Below, piece after piece: positions 1-11,712 of a stretch of DNA of 64,000 bases. Location: NCBI GenBank assembly GCA_039619475.1, contig CM077115.1, forward strand, positions 312,184,734-312,248,733, read 5' to 3'. The notes under the pieces are model-generated. The model made no database searches and was not told the origin of the DNA. It was given only the letters and a program-made list of their open reading frames with translations. How positions within the stretch are numbered: position 1 is the first letter of the stretch; each line of letters opens with the position of its first letter. This DNA is from Icerya purchasi (Eukaryota; Arthropoda; Insecta; Hemiptera; Monophlebidae). Made by a program: the position numbers and the translations under genes.

Positions 1-1027
1 AATTATGAGGAATATTCGGAGCATTATTATAATATTGGGCAGCGTATCTTCCAGCTTGGATTTCACAATAAATTTTAAAAATTCAAGCGATCCGCATTAA
101 TTATTTTATTTTCATTGCCTGTGGCAGCAATGAAAGTCCGCAGTCTAAGTCGTTCGAGCTTGAAGACCTGCTCGTCAATTTCGGTAGATGCATAGTCTAG
201 ATTACATTTAATGTCGCCCGAATCTAATAATATAGCCGTCGTTAAATACGCAAATTTATCCGCCAAATTCTGTAACTGCTGAAACCACTCACGAATTTCT
301 GCAATTATTCTATCTAACGAAGAAATAAGCTTCCGTCTCAACTCATTTTCATAAGATAAGTTGGTATCTATGATTCCGTCATCAAAAATGTGCCTTCTTG
401 TCATGCGCCTCTGAGGTTCCATGGAAATGCCAAGTTCTTCACACGTATTTTTTGGTCTGCCCATTCCTCTCGTTTCTCTATCAGTACCATCTAAACAAAC
501 CGGGTTTAATGAATGATTTGAGCAAGGTACAAATTCAACTTTAGGATTTATTTCTTTAATTTTTTGCTGAACTCCTGAATGTCTTCCAGCCGTAACAGCA
601 GCATTGTCATGCTTGCTTGTTCTCAACAGTTGTTTATATCAAGACCATCAGCTTCAAGCTTTCTTAAAATCATCTTTGAAATTCCTTCAGCAGATTTACC
701 TTTTGTTTCAATGAAATCTATAAAAGATTCCACTACTTGTACTTCTTGATTTTCAATCACTACGTATCTTAATACCTGGCTTGTTTGATCTTTATGAGAA
801 ACATCTGAAGTACTGTCGAATATAATCGAATAATACTTGACTTTTTTTACTTGTCTGATGATATGTTGGCGAACTTTATTTTCCAAAATTGCAATAAGTT
901 CGTTTTGAATTTCTGATGACATATACGTGATTGAAATTTTAGAACTGGCAAGCATCACCTTTCTGCTGACTATTCTATACGACGCAGATAAATGAATTAT
1001 TATTTTTTTTTTTTCAAATCGGTACAT
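1..1027 (-). pseudogene. hAT-superfamily transposase relic (ZMYM1/DUF4371-like), cut by the window edge
   Basis: Read on the minus strand from 1027 down, the first segment (1027-623) carries the DUF4371 signature of ZMYM1-like hAT transposases: SSEIQNELIAILENKVRQ, then YYSIIFDSTSDVSHKDQTSQ with the catalytic-type Asp, then QVLRYVVIE. A frame change near 625 leads to a second segment (626-75) with SGVQQKIKEINPKVEFVPC, NHSLN, and a C-terminal helical part (GRPKNTCEELGISMEP, SSLDRIIAEIREWFQQLQNL). The expected stretch of roughly 150 residues after NHSLN is missing, so there is an internal deletion. Past a stop at 75 the frame resumes as KSKLEDTLPNIIIMLRIFL, the entry to the hAT dimerisation domain, which runs off the left edge. 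Non-functional as it stands. Family recognition is firm; the exact hAT clade is inferred. Confidence 0.85.
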
Positions 1028-2202
1028 ATGAATTCTATATTTCTCTAATTATTGGTTTTACAAAACAAATTTTTATTCGCCGATATTGCAGCTTGCCGTT
1101 GAACTGAATCAACTACAATTTCTCAAAGTTTTCAGCTTAAATAAACCAAAATTAATTTCCATTTCAAATTACTAATTCATTATTTTATTTTTATTATGCA
1201 CCAAATTATGAAAAACATTTTCACACTTGTTACCATATATATGTTTGGCCGACTTCGAAATAGAACTTTCCAAAAATGCCGACAGATTTTTTTTTTTTTT
1301 TTTTGAAGGGGGAAATAACCCACTCATTCCCTGTTTGATACGCTCCCACTTATGAGCACCGAAATCACAGGTTGGAAAGCGTATACATATATGCGATTAA
1401 GTCAATGTAAATTGGACGACTGACGATCGAGCAATAAATAAAACTTTCTTTGATTTGTTAAAGCATCACGAATTTGTTTTTCTTATTTGATTTCCACGGT
1501 AATTTAATTTTTTGTCTGGCTATATCGAAAAGTAGTTGTTTTTTTTTTATTAATTTACACTTGGTAAATAGGTGTAATTTCTTATCAGTCTCATTTTATT
1601 ATATTAATAGAAACTCTAAAGAAACTGCCCTTTTTTTCGAGGGAGTTGATGATTACCCAGTCTTTGTGTTCATTAATATTCGTTAATACCCATGTGTGGT
1701 AGCACCACTATACGGAACACTTTTGAATTAACAAAAAATTGTTAAAATCGGTCATTCGGAAAAAGTTTAAAAAAAACATACACGGCAGACATTATAATTC
1801 ACATGTTTTAAAGTCGGTAGTATATTTCTTAACCTACTTTAAATGTTTTAAAATTTCAAAATCATTACAACTTCTGCCGAAAGTATATAACAATCGCTGT
1901 AAGTCTAATTTAGTGAAAAAACGGGAATGTATTATGTACGGAGTTAATTTTGGAACTGCCGCTTACATTCTGTTAAACTATTAGGATAGAGTTTATGTAA
2001 CGAAGGAGAAGATATTTTTTTGAATTTGGGCTAAATAGTAACGCATCGAAGAGAGCTGATGTATAAATAAACAAAACGTAGCGAAAAGGAGTATAGAGTC
2101 GGTGAGAGTGGGTCAGCAGCACACATAGTAAAGTTTCAAGCATAGCGAAGCAGGACCCATGTACAGTATTCCAGACAGCGCAGTAGTATTAGCAGACATA
2201 AA
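1028..2202. other. No gene seen; A/T-rich spacer with a poly-T retroposon tail
   Basis: No coding frame is recognised. A run of 18 T at 1287-1304 followed by a more mixed sequence (GAAGGGGGAAATAACCC...) looks like the poly(A) tail and 3' end of a minus-strand retroposon, not assignable to a family. A TATAAATA at about 2060 precedes a purine-rich stretch, but nothing else supports a promoter there. Confidence 0.4.
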
Positions 2203-2210
2203 TTAAAGGT

Positions 2211-2875
2211 CAGGGGCGGATGAGATATTTTAGGGAGGGAAATTGTATAAAAATACGTAATATCTTATACGGTAAGCAGTAGATTTGAGAAAAGTACTTT
2301 GTGTTTCATAAAGAAAATCAAATAGGGACCAGCTCTTTAGAAATTTAAAAATGTTTTAAAAATACATAATTATTAGAATTTAATTAAAATTTTGTTTTAT
2401 TTTTAGGGGTGAAAAATAAAACGAAATTATAAAATTACACCTAAAAAATGGTAGTTTAGAATTTGAATAGGAAATTACTAGAAAAAAATAGAACGATACT
2501 ATTTTGATTAGACTTTACTTCTTTTTCATTTTTGCTACTAATCCGATCCAAAATGTTTGCCTCCGTGAGGAAGTAAAAGAATATAATATATATTTCTCAT
2601 TGAACTATTTTTAATTAAGGTTGCAAAATAAAAATTAAAAATAAATAAAAAAGACAAAAGAACAACAGTTGAGTTTAAAACAGAATAAAAATGTAACATT
2701 AATAGTTTTATTAGAAAAAACAGTATTAAATGTTAGTTATAATTAAATTCACAGGTATAACATTTATACAAATCTTTTATAGTACAAATTACGTTTCTCT
2801 TTTGTAACAAAATTTTTTCATCAAGTTTTTGGTTTGGGTGGGGGGGGTGTTCCTTATTTCCCTCCCTGTGGATTG
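2211..2875. mobile_element. hAT-type non-autonomous element (MITE), about 665 bp
   Basis: The left end starts CAGGGGCGGATGAG at 2211, immediately after TTAAAGGT (2203-2210). The same eight bases recur at 2876-2883, directly after the right end, which fits an 8-bp hAT target duplication. The right end read inward begins CAATCCACAGGGAGGGAAAT; the block AGGGAGGGAAAT is also present about 23 bp inside the left end, so the termini are inverted but imperfect, as if one had lost about 14 bp. No transposase frame lies between. The exact 8-bp match is the main evidence; the terminal pairing is weaker. Confidence 0.6.
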
Positions 2876-4333
2876 TTAAAGGTGGATGTTGTTTTGTTCA
2901 AAAATTCTGCATTAAACATGCCCAGCTAAAGGAATACAAGAAATTAATAAATGTAGAAATATACTTGCCGAATTTCACTATTTGTGCGGTGAATTAAAAA
3001 AACATCCAGAAAAATTGGTTTCCATTTTTTCGTGAATATTTCAAACAATATTGTTAATGCATGCGGCGTAAATTGTCCAATTTAGAATATTATTTATTAA
3101 GTTATGTTCGATTTAGATTATATATTTTGAAAATATTCTCACATAATTGTTTGAATAAAATTTGAATGCACATACTTATTTCGTTTTGTTAGTTACTTCA
3201 TCCGAAATAAAGCGATTACAATTGAACATCAAGTCACATTAATTTTGCAAAAAATAAAGAATAAACTCTTCGAAATTTTTATAGAATTACTTTCGGCGGA
3301 GGGGGTCTAATAGTAAAGCAACTTGAAATCCACGCAACGAATATAGAGATAAGTATCGGATTGGTAAAAGCTTAATATCTGTCATAAATAAAAATCGGTT
3401 AAAAGTTACTACGATAAATTTCTTCTAGGCATGTGCGCAGTTATTTATTGGATGTTTGAAAATTATTAAATTAGTCGGCCGGAATGGTTCATTTTTTTGG
3501 CAGTGTATTACAGCTGACGGTCTGGTTGCAGTTTGTGGAGAAGAGATGAAAAGGAATGAAAGTGGTATAGCGGCGAAATCAAATCAATTTCAATTAGCGA
3601 TGTAAATAATTGGATTAATAAGGTGCTCGATTACTTGCTTTCATTTCAAAAAAATTCTCGCATCATGCTACCGCGTATCCGGCATACAAATTCATTCTGA
3701 TTCGGTTAATTAACATTAATTGAATCGAATGTTATGCGAAATACGACTACATTATTTTATATTGAAGGTATAAATTTTATTTTTAAAACCGTTTTTAACG
3801 AAAGGGGTTATTTACTTTTTTATATCTCGAATACGTAAAGGATCATTCTAAAGTAGATTAACTACAAATACGGGAAATTATTTGTTCAAAAAAAAAAAAT
3901 ATATATAAAATAATAATTATGTCGTCCATGTTTTGAATCCAGCCTTAATGATCGTATCGACGCAAAGTGATTCCAAGAGTACTCTATCAATCGCGTCAAT
4001 TACTGTAATGCATTATTCGAGAATTTTAATTACATCACTAGTTTAGATTCTCTGTATTGCTCGCTGATGACAGATCTGACACATTCATCTGTGATGTATC
4101 GCACCTAACTAGCCATTCTTTTAAATTCGCTACTTTATTCTTAGTATCGCAGCTATATGTTTGACGTCTCACTATGTTTTAGCCTTATACTTACTGGGAT
4201 CGCAGGAGTATTAAAGTCGATATACCTTAATAATTTACACGAGAAGCATCAAAATTGACTTTAGGCAGGTGTTTAAAAAATTTCAGTAAAAATTTTAAGA
4301 CCCGCTTAATGAATTTTCAAAGAAGAAGTATAC
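2876..4333. other. No gene seen; A/T-rich unique-looking sequence
   Basis: No coding-like frame, tandem array or element end was recognised here. The composition is A/T-rich throughout with frequent stops in all frames. Confidence 0.4.
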
Positions 4334-4511
4334 TGTTGTGTCCCTGGCAACATGGCTAGTAGCGAGTATTATTATAATGAAATTCATAGGCTTCAACTGC
4401 GTCAGTCGAAAAGAAAACAAAATACACGTGTTCATTTTTTTTCGTATACATATTGTTAATAAATAGTTTATTAGATGTTATTCTCTTTGTTTAAGAGCTA
4501 AATAAGATACA
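4334..4511 (+). mobile_element. Probable 5' LTR of a Ty3/gypsy-type retrotransposon
   Basis: The segment begins TGTTGTGTCCCTGG and ends ...AAGATACA, the TG...CA layout of an LTR. It contains AATAAA followed by a T/G-rich stretch, as expected for the R region. Five bases after its end comes TGGCGACGAGTG at 4516, a sequence beginning TGG as primer-binding sites do. A gag-like frame starts 87 bp further on. Length (about 178 bp) is short for gypsy LTRs. No 3' LTR was found, so this is a broken element. Confidence 0.5.
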
Positions 4512-4515
4512 ACTT

Positions 4516-4527
4516 TGGCGACGAGTG
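4516..4527 (+). other. Candidate primer-binding site
   Basis: TGGCGACGAGTG lies just inside the proposed LTR end. TGG at this place would pair with the CCA end of a primer tRNA; which tRNA cannot be told from here. Confidence 0.4.
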
Positions 4528-4602
4528 AACACAAATAGTTAACAGCTAAATCAGTTATTGTATACAGCGTAATTCGCGTAGTAATATAAATATCGAAGAA
4601 AA

Positions 4603-5089
4603 ATGACGATGTCCGAATTAGAAAAGTTAGCCAAATCGATGAATGATACGAGTAGACTATTGTCACAGCTGGTTCAATTGAATACTACAAAAAGCGACCA
4701 TATGTAATAAACGGGTTTGATAAATTTCGTCTGAAAATTGAAACTATCGGTTCGTACGATGGTGACGAAATTACTTTAAGTTAAAAAAAAATATCACAGA
4801 GGGTACGAGTAGTTTGATGTAGTCATGCGTCTATATTGTTAAGTAGGCTGGAAAATGAACATTGCAAAGAAGTAACATCAAGTTCGCCTTTTTAAATGAA
4901 CTGTTTGCATGTAAGAGTTAATCCCATTAGTAGAACGTCATCGTTTGTTAATTCGTACGCAAAATGATCACGGATCTGTTCAAACTTTTGCCGCTGCATT
5001 GAAGAAGCTATCAGTAAACACCGGCTTTATTTGTGAGACAGTTCGTTCGAGCATTAAAAGATCTCGAAATTGTGGAGAAGCTCATACAA
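4603..5089 (+). pseudogene. Ty3/gypsy-type gag relic
   Basis: A start codon at 4603 opens MTMSELEKLAKSMNDTSRLL..., stopped at 4705. The following sequence continues in another frame (VINGFDKFRLKIETIGSYDG), and later segments carry SVQTFAAALKKLSVNTGF (frame beginning 4945) and QFVRALKDLEIVEKLIQ (5039-5089). This order of a helical N-terminus, then a conserved Q.F...L..L....GF, then a FV.AL.D.EI.EKL block, is that of retrotransposon Gag. At least three frame changes and one stop break it. It is cut at 5089, exactly after a CAA codon, by the insertion of a hAT-like MITE. No protease, polymerase or integrase remains. Confidence 0.6.
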
Positions 5090-5745
5090 CAGGGGTGGCC
5101 AACCCGCGGCCCGGCTTGAACATTTTTGCGGCCCGCGAGATGCCCAAAGTAGTAAAATATTATGTTCTGCGAACTCATAACGCGCGTACATGTTGGAACA
5201 TTTAATATAAAAAGTTTTATGTTTCACTCTTAAGTGACCTCAGTGACGATCCATAGAAGCATATAGCTGATTGTTGATAGCAGAGCAGGGCAGACTTTTA
5301 GTTTCAAGCGAAAATTTGCTTTTTGGTTTCATTTTGTGTGCTGTGAGTGAAGAATAATTATTTTAATATACCTGTACTTCAACAACATATTTAAAACAAC
5401 AACAGACAGGTAATAACTCCTACTAAATTAAAAATGATTTTTAATTTAACAATTAAAAATGTATACATATATATTTTCACTCTCAGGAAACTTAATTATA
5501 TGAACAACTCTAAATTTTATATCTCGCTTTATATACACTTATTACATTATTAATGTTTACATGTAAGAATAATAGTAAACACAATAATAATAATAACTCA
5601 TTATGTTTCAATTTTTTTGCACTATAAAAAAATGTCTATGGTGGGACTAAATCTAATACGGGGATATATGATTTTATATGCGGCCAGCGGATCTATGATG
5701 CATTTCCAAAGTGGCCCGCAAGATCATTTGGGTTGGCCACCCCTG
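5090..5745. mobile_element. hAT-type MITE, about 656 bp, inserted in gag
   Basis: Perfect 16-bp terminal inverted repeats: CAGGGGTGGCCAACCC at 5090 and its complement GGGTTGGCCACCCCTG ending at 5745. Both ends also carry subterminal G/C-rich GCGGCCCG-type blocks. TCATACAA (5082-5089) on the left and TCCTACAA (5748-5755) on the right match at 7 of 8 bases with two extra bases (TG) on the right, consistent with a hAT 8-bp target duplication that has decayed. The interior is A/T-rich and non-coding. Terminal sequence and duplication length place it in hAT; there is no transposase. Confidence 0.75.
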
Positions 5746-5779
5746 TGTCCTACAAAGTGGTGGTATGGACTCTAGCTAT

Positions 5780-6285
5780 TTACATTACTTGTTTATAAAC
5801 AACATTTTTCATTTTGTTTTCCGAGGTATTTATGTACAAATTTCTCAAATTTCCTACTCGAGAGCAAGCTACGTATAGAGTTGATTGTGAGAGACGTAAG
5901 AGTCTTTGAGGTTGATGCCGTAATGTTTAAAGTTTATCCTTGCGCTTTGTTAATTGTAAAACTACTATAGGCTAATTTTTGATTGGAAATTGCAGTCTTT
6001 TAAATTGGAATGGCGCAGTTCAGTAGAGATCAGTGTTATTTCGGGCATAAATACTGTGTGTCCTTTGTCCTTTCCAGTCATAAGTTCGGCTTCGATGATG
6101 TTATTCGATAGCCGTTTGACCATCATCCTTGTCCCATTACATAGTTTTAATGAGTTCAGATTTCTGAGTAGTATGATCGGAGATCCAATTTTCAGTTGAA
6201 TGCAGTGTTGTAATGGCATTCCAGGTACTTGCAAACAGTTTAGAAATTCTCTAGGGAGGTTGACACTTTCTTCAACGTTTACCAT
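5780..6285 (-). pseudogene. Helitron PIF1-like helicase, C-terminal fragment
   Basis: On the minus strand, 6285-5965 encodes a frame with LPREFLNCLQVPGMPLQH, QLKIGSPIILLRNLN, LCNGTRMMVKRL and GHTVFMPEITLI, the order found near the C-terminus of the PIF1-type helicase of Helitron Rep/helicase proteins. After a stop at about 5965, a second frame continues with LYVACSRVGNLRNLYI (around 5830-5880) and ends at a stop at 5780-5782, the usual helicase C-terminus. The part between KISL and LYVACS is degraded. The N-terminal helicase and all Rep motifs are missing. No 3' hairpin plus CTRR end was recognised downstream. It directly abuts the MITE and gypsy relic. Confidence 0.85.
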
Positions 6286-7200
6286 TTTGTGTTATTGTAA
6301 ATAGTTGGAATATGTTTTCAATAAAATTTTTTACCTCTTATATTTTAAAGTTTATCCTTTTATCCGGAGGTTACCCAGCTAGTTTTGAATAAACTTTATC
6401 AACATAAGAACATATTAACTAAATGTTATTTCAAAAATACAAAATAAAAATTAATTAAAATTTTCCAGTTATATACATACGTAATTCTTACACCATAATA
6501 ACAACAATAAAATACATTATTTACTTACATTTAAATCTATAATATCGTAAATTTATGTAATGGGGTTTTTATTCGTTTTCTATTAAATTTCTACTTACTT
6601 TTTCGTAGGAATAATTTTACTCGATACTATATACTTGCGATGATAGGTTAACAGTAGTATTAACGCAAACAATCAAACTTTTCCCTTAACATATTTATTT
6701 AAATTTTATTTTGAAATTTTCAAAAAGGAAAATAAATAATATAGCCTCGAGTTTGTTCAACTTTTAAGGAAGTCGATGAATTAATTAGTATTTGTTCATT
6801 TAAAATATAATTAAAGCTATCCGTTTTTGAAAGGTTTTGTACAGCTTTTCGCTCTCTATTCGCTATGCTTTTTATTATTCTTGTACTTAAAATTAATATC
6901 CGTTATACGTTATTGCGTTAAAACGCACCAGTAAGTTAATTCTGTTTACCTACATTTTGTTTTTGGATAATTTATACTTTTTCTTGTGGATTGGGAAATT
7001 CAGGTTGGATGATTTTGTCAATATCCGTGGGATGAATTCTGTCGTGTAACCATATGACATTGTGTGAGTGAGGAAGTCCTCGTTATTGTGTACATTCAGC
7101 ATTTAACGGTTCCAACGATATATAGAGGGCGAAACTTCCAGCCCTTATATTTTCAACAGCACGCTCTTCGGGTAAAAACGGGAACCTTCTTCATGGATAA
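6286..7200. other. No gene seen; A/T-rich sequence
   Basis: No coding frame or element end was recognised. The left copy of the ATGGATAA repeat that flanks the following MITE lies at 7193-7200. Confidence 0.35.
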
Positions 7201-7450
7201 GGCCAAGGGCGTCGCCAGCCGATGAGCCGGGGGGGGGGGGGTGAGATAGAAAGAGAATATAAGTTATAGGAAAAATAAAATTTATAAGTTGTAAAGTCTT
7301 AATTTTTTTATTAAACAAGAATAAAATCTTAATTAAAACATAATTTTCGTGAAATTGTCCATGATTACGCGCCTATGAATGCTCATCATGGCCAGTTGAT
7401 TAAAAAGTTTCAAGGCTCCAGGGGGGGAGCTGTCCCCGCTGACGACGCCC
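7201..7450. mobile_element. 250-bp MITE with 9-bp flanking direct repeat
   Basis: CATGGATAA occurs at 7192-7200 and again at 7450-7458, bracketing a 250-bp segment. Inside the left edge is GGGCGTCGCCAGC followed by a run of 13 G; inside the right edge is the near-complement GCTGACGACGCCC preceded by a C/G-rich block. These look like imperfect terminal inverted repeats (one mismatch over 13 bases), with a few extra bases (GGCCAA) on the left. Target-site length suggests hAT or Merlin. No coding capacity. Confidence 0.55.
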
Positions 7451-7458
7451 ATGGATAA

Positions 7459-8790
7459 AACATAGAGGGCTACCACACCATATAACTCTCTTGATCGTAC
7501 CGGGACTCGTTTTTGAGTTTTAGCGGCACGCACATTGTACACTTAGTTTTATAATATATATATATAGATATATTAATAACACTATTTTATTACTGAACGT
7601 TCGTAACTGAAGGGTTTTTTTCCCCTTTTTTTCGTTACAAAGTTCAATAGTTTAACCGTTATTAATAACAATTAATTCTGCTGCATTTGGTACGCCGTTG
7701 TGGAGTTTGACCGTTGATGAAAGATTAAATGTTTTTTTTTTTTCTCTATAAAAGTATATTCGAAAAAATAATTTTAAGATTTATTTCGAGATATAAAAGT
7801 AAATGAAAAATTAAAAAAAAAAAAAAAAGAGTGTTAAGAGTTATTATTATTCATTTTTTTTATAATAATTTACAAAATAGCGTCCGCGGTACAAATTCGC
7901 GGACTGAATATCTTCACAATAATTTATACTAAAATTAAATTTAAAAAATGCCTCGTATTTTCGTATGCTTTTCCAGTGTCGAGCAAGAGCGTGATTATCC
8001 ATACTGAAAGTAGAATTGTCGATAGCTCATTAGCAAAACCAAATTGGTGAAGGATGAAAATTGCTTGTACAAAACAACTGATTTCTCTTAAACAAAAATT
8101 AATTTTTCAGCGACTTTACACAGGGGTTGCTAGTAAGGAAAATCAGTTTGTAATTAAAAGCTGGCGTATTACTTGATTTGACCATGTAGGGGAGTAATAA
8201 TCGATTTCTTCCAGGCAGTTTTAAAGAAACCATATATAATAGAGTTAACGACAATGATGAATAACACAGCTTTGACTCACTTTCGAATAAACGAAGTGAG
8301 TATCATTGAATTCGATCTAAATGGTCAAAAGTTAAGCGTGAACAAACATAAAAAAGGCAAAGGCGACAAATTTATATTTTATTTATTTTTTTGTGTCTGT
8401 TGTGTACCCCGTGTACTCGATGCTCCATCTAGCTGATCTTATTTTATATTTTGGAGAATCATTAGTTAAAATTTCTTTTAACGAATTGCAGCTAAATTTT
8501 TGAACCTGCTTTTTTATCATTATGATGTCATGACTACCTCATCGCGTAAAAGCAGAACACTTATTCGTTGTAGTCACGATGTAGAATCAGAGATAGATGC
8601 GAAGACAGCGTATTGCCAACGTCGACACTTTGAATTCCAAGCACACGTGGTCCGTAATAACAGTTTACGTTTTAACGTATTTATTATTTCTAGAGCTCGA
8701 AGCGCGCATGTAATATTGGAAAATTGCCATGTGTAATATAGTAAGAGTAGAGTAATGATACGATGGAATTTTCAGAGTTACGCCGCATCT
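7459..8790. other. No gene recognised; A/T-rich with homopolymer runs
   Basis: Contains T and A runs at about 7730-7745 and 7813-7828. A 78-codon frame at 8500-8736 (+) was not recognised as any family and lies in ordinary sequence, so it is not called. An isolated CAGGGGTTGCTAG at 8119 resembles a hAT end but has no partner. Confidence 0.35.
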
Positions 8791-9699
8791 AGAAATAACG
8801 CTCTGATATTTTAATTGTTACCTGTAGAAGAGAGTCATTTTCGGACATTGAACGCGGGGCTCCATCGGCGGCGCTGTGTTTTCCGGTCCGAACTTCATTT
8901 TGCCCATATTTGCCGCGCGGCCAACCCGAAATTATCGTTTTTCGTCCATTTCGACTTACTGCAACCTTCTTCTGCCGAAACAATCACGGATTACGTCGGC
9001 CCTCTCGCCGGTTCGGAGGTCCTGTCGAGAGGAGCTTGTTTCACTCAATCTTCTTCGCTAATGGGCCCGGGAAGAAGACACGCACATATCGATATATTCT
9101 CATGATTACTTGGGCGTGCGTGTGCGTCAGGAATCGGCCTCGTGTGAGCATCATACGCGATCGTCGAATGCAACGTGCCGTGTGTACGACTTGCTGCCAA
9201 TTGCCTCGTCCATTTGTTGATGCCGTGAAGGCACGCTGCTGTCGTTGCCGACTTGGGTTGTAGGCGAGTCTAAGCTGCAGTAAACTTGATTTACTTTTCC
9301 GTTTTTTTCTCTTTTCCTTTATCATCGCGTGTTCGTTCCCCTCGTCGATGTAGCTTCGTGTTTTCTCGCTTTTTTTTTCAGATCGTCTTACTCTTCGAGC
9401 TGCGTTCCGCGTCCATCGTTCGACAATCCAAAATTACCTTCGATACGAGTGTGCAGTAAAAATGCGCGGGATGTTGCGTTAATTTTTGCGACTAAAATTA
9501 ATATTTTTATTTTGTTTCTTAATCGGACGACGTTTTGTGCTTTATAATAATGCTCGAATTATTTTTTTATTCGGTGGTCCGGTTTGCGGTTTTAAAACGA
9601 CCGGAAAAAAATCGTCATGATTTAAATTTTTTCCGGCACATCGCGTTGATATGCGCCCTTTGATGGACGCGCGCCTGGAATTGTTCGTATCGGACGATG
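8791..9699 (+). promoter_or_regulatory. CpG-richer block ending in a consensus splice donor; candidate leader exon/promoter
   Basis: This block is visibly richer in G+C and CpG than its surroundings; for example the 60 bases at 9121-9180 contain nine CpG pairs. Open frames overlap on both strands, which is what G+C-rich non-coding sequence gives, and none resembles a known protein. The block tapers off and ends at GACGATG|GTAAGTGC (donor at 9700), matching the donor consensus at all key positions. A non-coding first exon with its promoter is one reading. Direction (+) rests only on the donor. Confidence 0.4.
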
Positions 9700-11712
9700 G
9701 TAAGTGCATTCATTAATAAACAACTCTTTTGGAATTTGTTATTTTCTACAGTTTTGTAACCTCTAGTAGAAGTGACCTTTTTTTGGCCTTTTTTTTTTTT
9801 TTCTGGTTTTTGTTTCATTACGCGGTTGATGGGAAGGCCGGATATTAATTATTTAAGAGGTTACTAATAGTTTCACCGAATATACAATTTGAGATTTCTG
9901 GGTATCGTTTCGTTTGCAAATATTCAGTTTTACTCAAATTTAACTGCATATATTTACTACTGTTTGATATCGACGTTTCTACGATGAAAAGTTTTCTATT
10001 TCCTAATCGTATATATACAATTGGTGTACTTTTTTAACTCTCCAACGACGCAACACGCCTAACTTCGTTTAGGAAATAGTTCAAGAAATTGATATATTAG
10101 GGTAGTACTATATAAAGGGCTAAAAAAACGACTGCCGGAACAAAGTAAAAATTCGACGGTTCCTCAACTGACATCAACGGTAATTGTGAAATTAAGAGTT
10201 TTACAATGTACAAATAAATCTTGTAATATTAAAACGTAAACTAGTTTGTATAATATAGCCGAGAGCGAACATCCTGAAGTTTCGTGATCGAATACACTTT
10301 TATTTCTAACCGTTAAATTGTAATAATACACATAATACACCGATTTTACACTAAGGTGTACGCATGTCTTTTTGTTGTTGTTGTTTTTGATCTTAACTAT
10401 ATGTATGTATGTATGTATATAACATCATCACCGGTAGTGCTAACACAAATCAGTGCGATTACCTGTCTTCTGTCATAATAAACATTTTCGCTAAAAACCT
10501 CGATTAAACTTGCGATTAATTTTGTTTGCGTTTAAACGTTCGCGGTAGAAAGTGAAATTTTCACCTGCTTCTTAAGTAGCCGAGCTAGTGAGGATGGTCG
10601 CCTGCTCTACTGGTAGTCCTTTTGAAATCCCTTTCGAAAGTTTGAATAATAATAACGAATGTCGAAATCTTACCGAGTTTATATATTTCCAGTAGAACTG
10701 CTCCCTGTGTGTGTGTCAGTGTTACTGATACCAGAGTACTTTTCTCAGTAATTGAGCAAAATTAGATTGCACCGTTGTCCTTATATGGGAAACGAAATAA
10801 TTCCATTCAATTTTTATCTAACATCCCTGATGATATTAATAATAAGTAGATTTGTGGGCTTCTCTTTATTATCTAGAAGACCAACGTCAAATCGTATTTG
10901 TTTATATTCTCCGACTAAATTCTTAACTGTAGCAATTGGACCCGTTTGTGATTGTAGTCAGTTCTTGTTCAGACGAAAAAGAGAATTAACAAAATATATC
11001 CAATTTTTACTAATTATCGTATAATAATATAGAGAGTTCTATCGCTTTCTTTTAATAACCCAGCTTCATCTCTTATCATTCCGTCGAGTATTCTTTTCAG
11101 ATTTTTCGCCGACACACTGCGTCACTTCTTCGTTAGTTTTTAGTTTCTCATTCAACTCTTATTCTTTCCATTGTTTTTTGATTAAAAAAAAAAAAAAAAA
11201 AAATGGCGCCCCTCTTTTGAATTCCCTTGTTCCGTGTAAATTTCAATAGTTTAATTCAAGCGGCTAAACAAAAAGTCGAGACGGGTTTTAACTTTGTTTC
11301 GGAGTAGTACTGGAACTCTTTAAATCTCTGTCGAGGCTCTAGAGTAGTTCTTTTTACACGTGTATTTTTCTTTGTATTAATTTATAAATACGCTTTATTC
11401 GCAAATAATTTTTAATGAATTAGCTCGAATTTAATACGTTCAGAATTTTTGTTCAAATATATATTTAACGACTAATTATATTTTATCGAGTTTTGAAATG
11501 TTATCGTTTTCTATGTGATAGTATAAATCGAAATGAAATAGATAAATATATTAAATATTTCAATTACATAATACTGTCCGCGGCAAAAAAACATACCGTT
11601 AAAATCTCCGAATAAAGTAACAAGAGAAATATCGATACAGCAACCTTAATTAAAATTAAAAACTTTATTAGAAAGAATAGTCAAAAAAGAAATATAACAT
11701 CTCAGAGTCATT
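9700..11712. other. No gene seen; A/T-rich, small simple repeats
   Basis: Holds an ATGT tetranucleotide run (10401-10418) and an A run near 11186-11203. No coding family was recognised; the open frame at 10752-11024 (+) looks like chance. This would be intron if the 9700 donor is real. Confidence 0.35.

Noticed and set aside
5990..6199. 69-codon + strand frame
   Set aside because: Shadow of the Helitron helicase frame on the opposite strand.
8789..9325. Five overlapping long open frames on both strands
   Set aside because: G+C-rich sequence has few stops in any frame; none resembles a protein family, and they exclude each other. Treated as one CpG-rich non-coding block.
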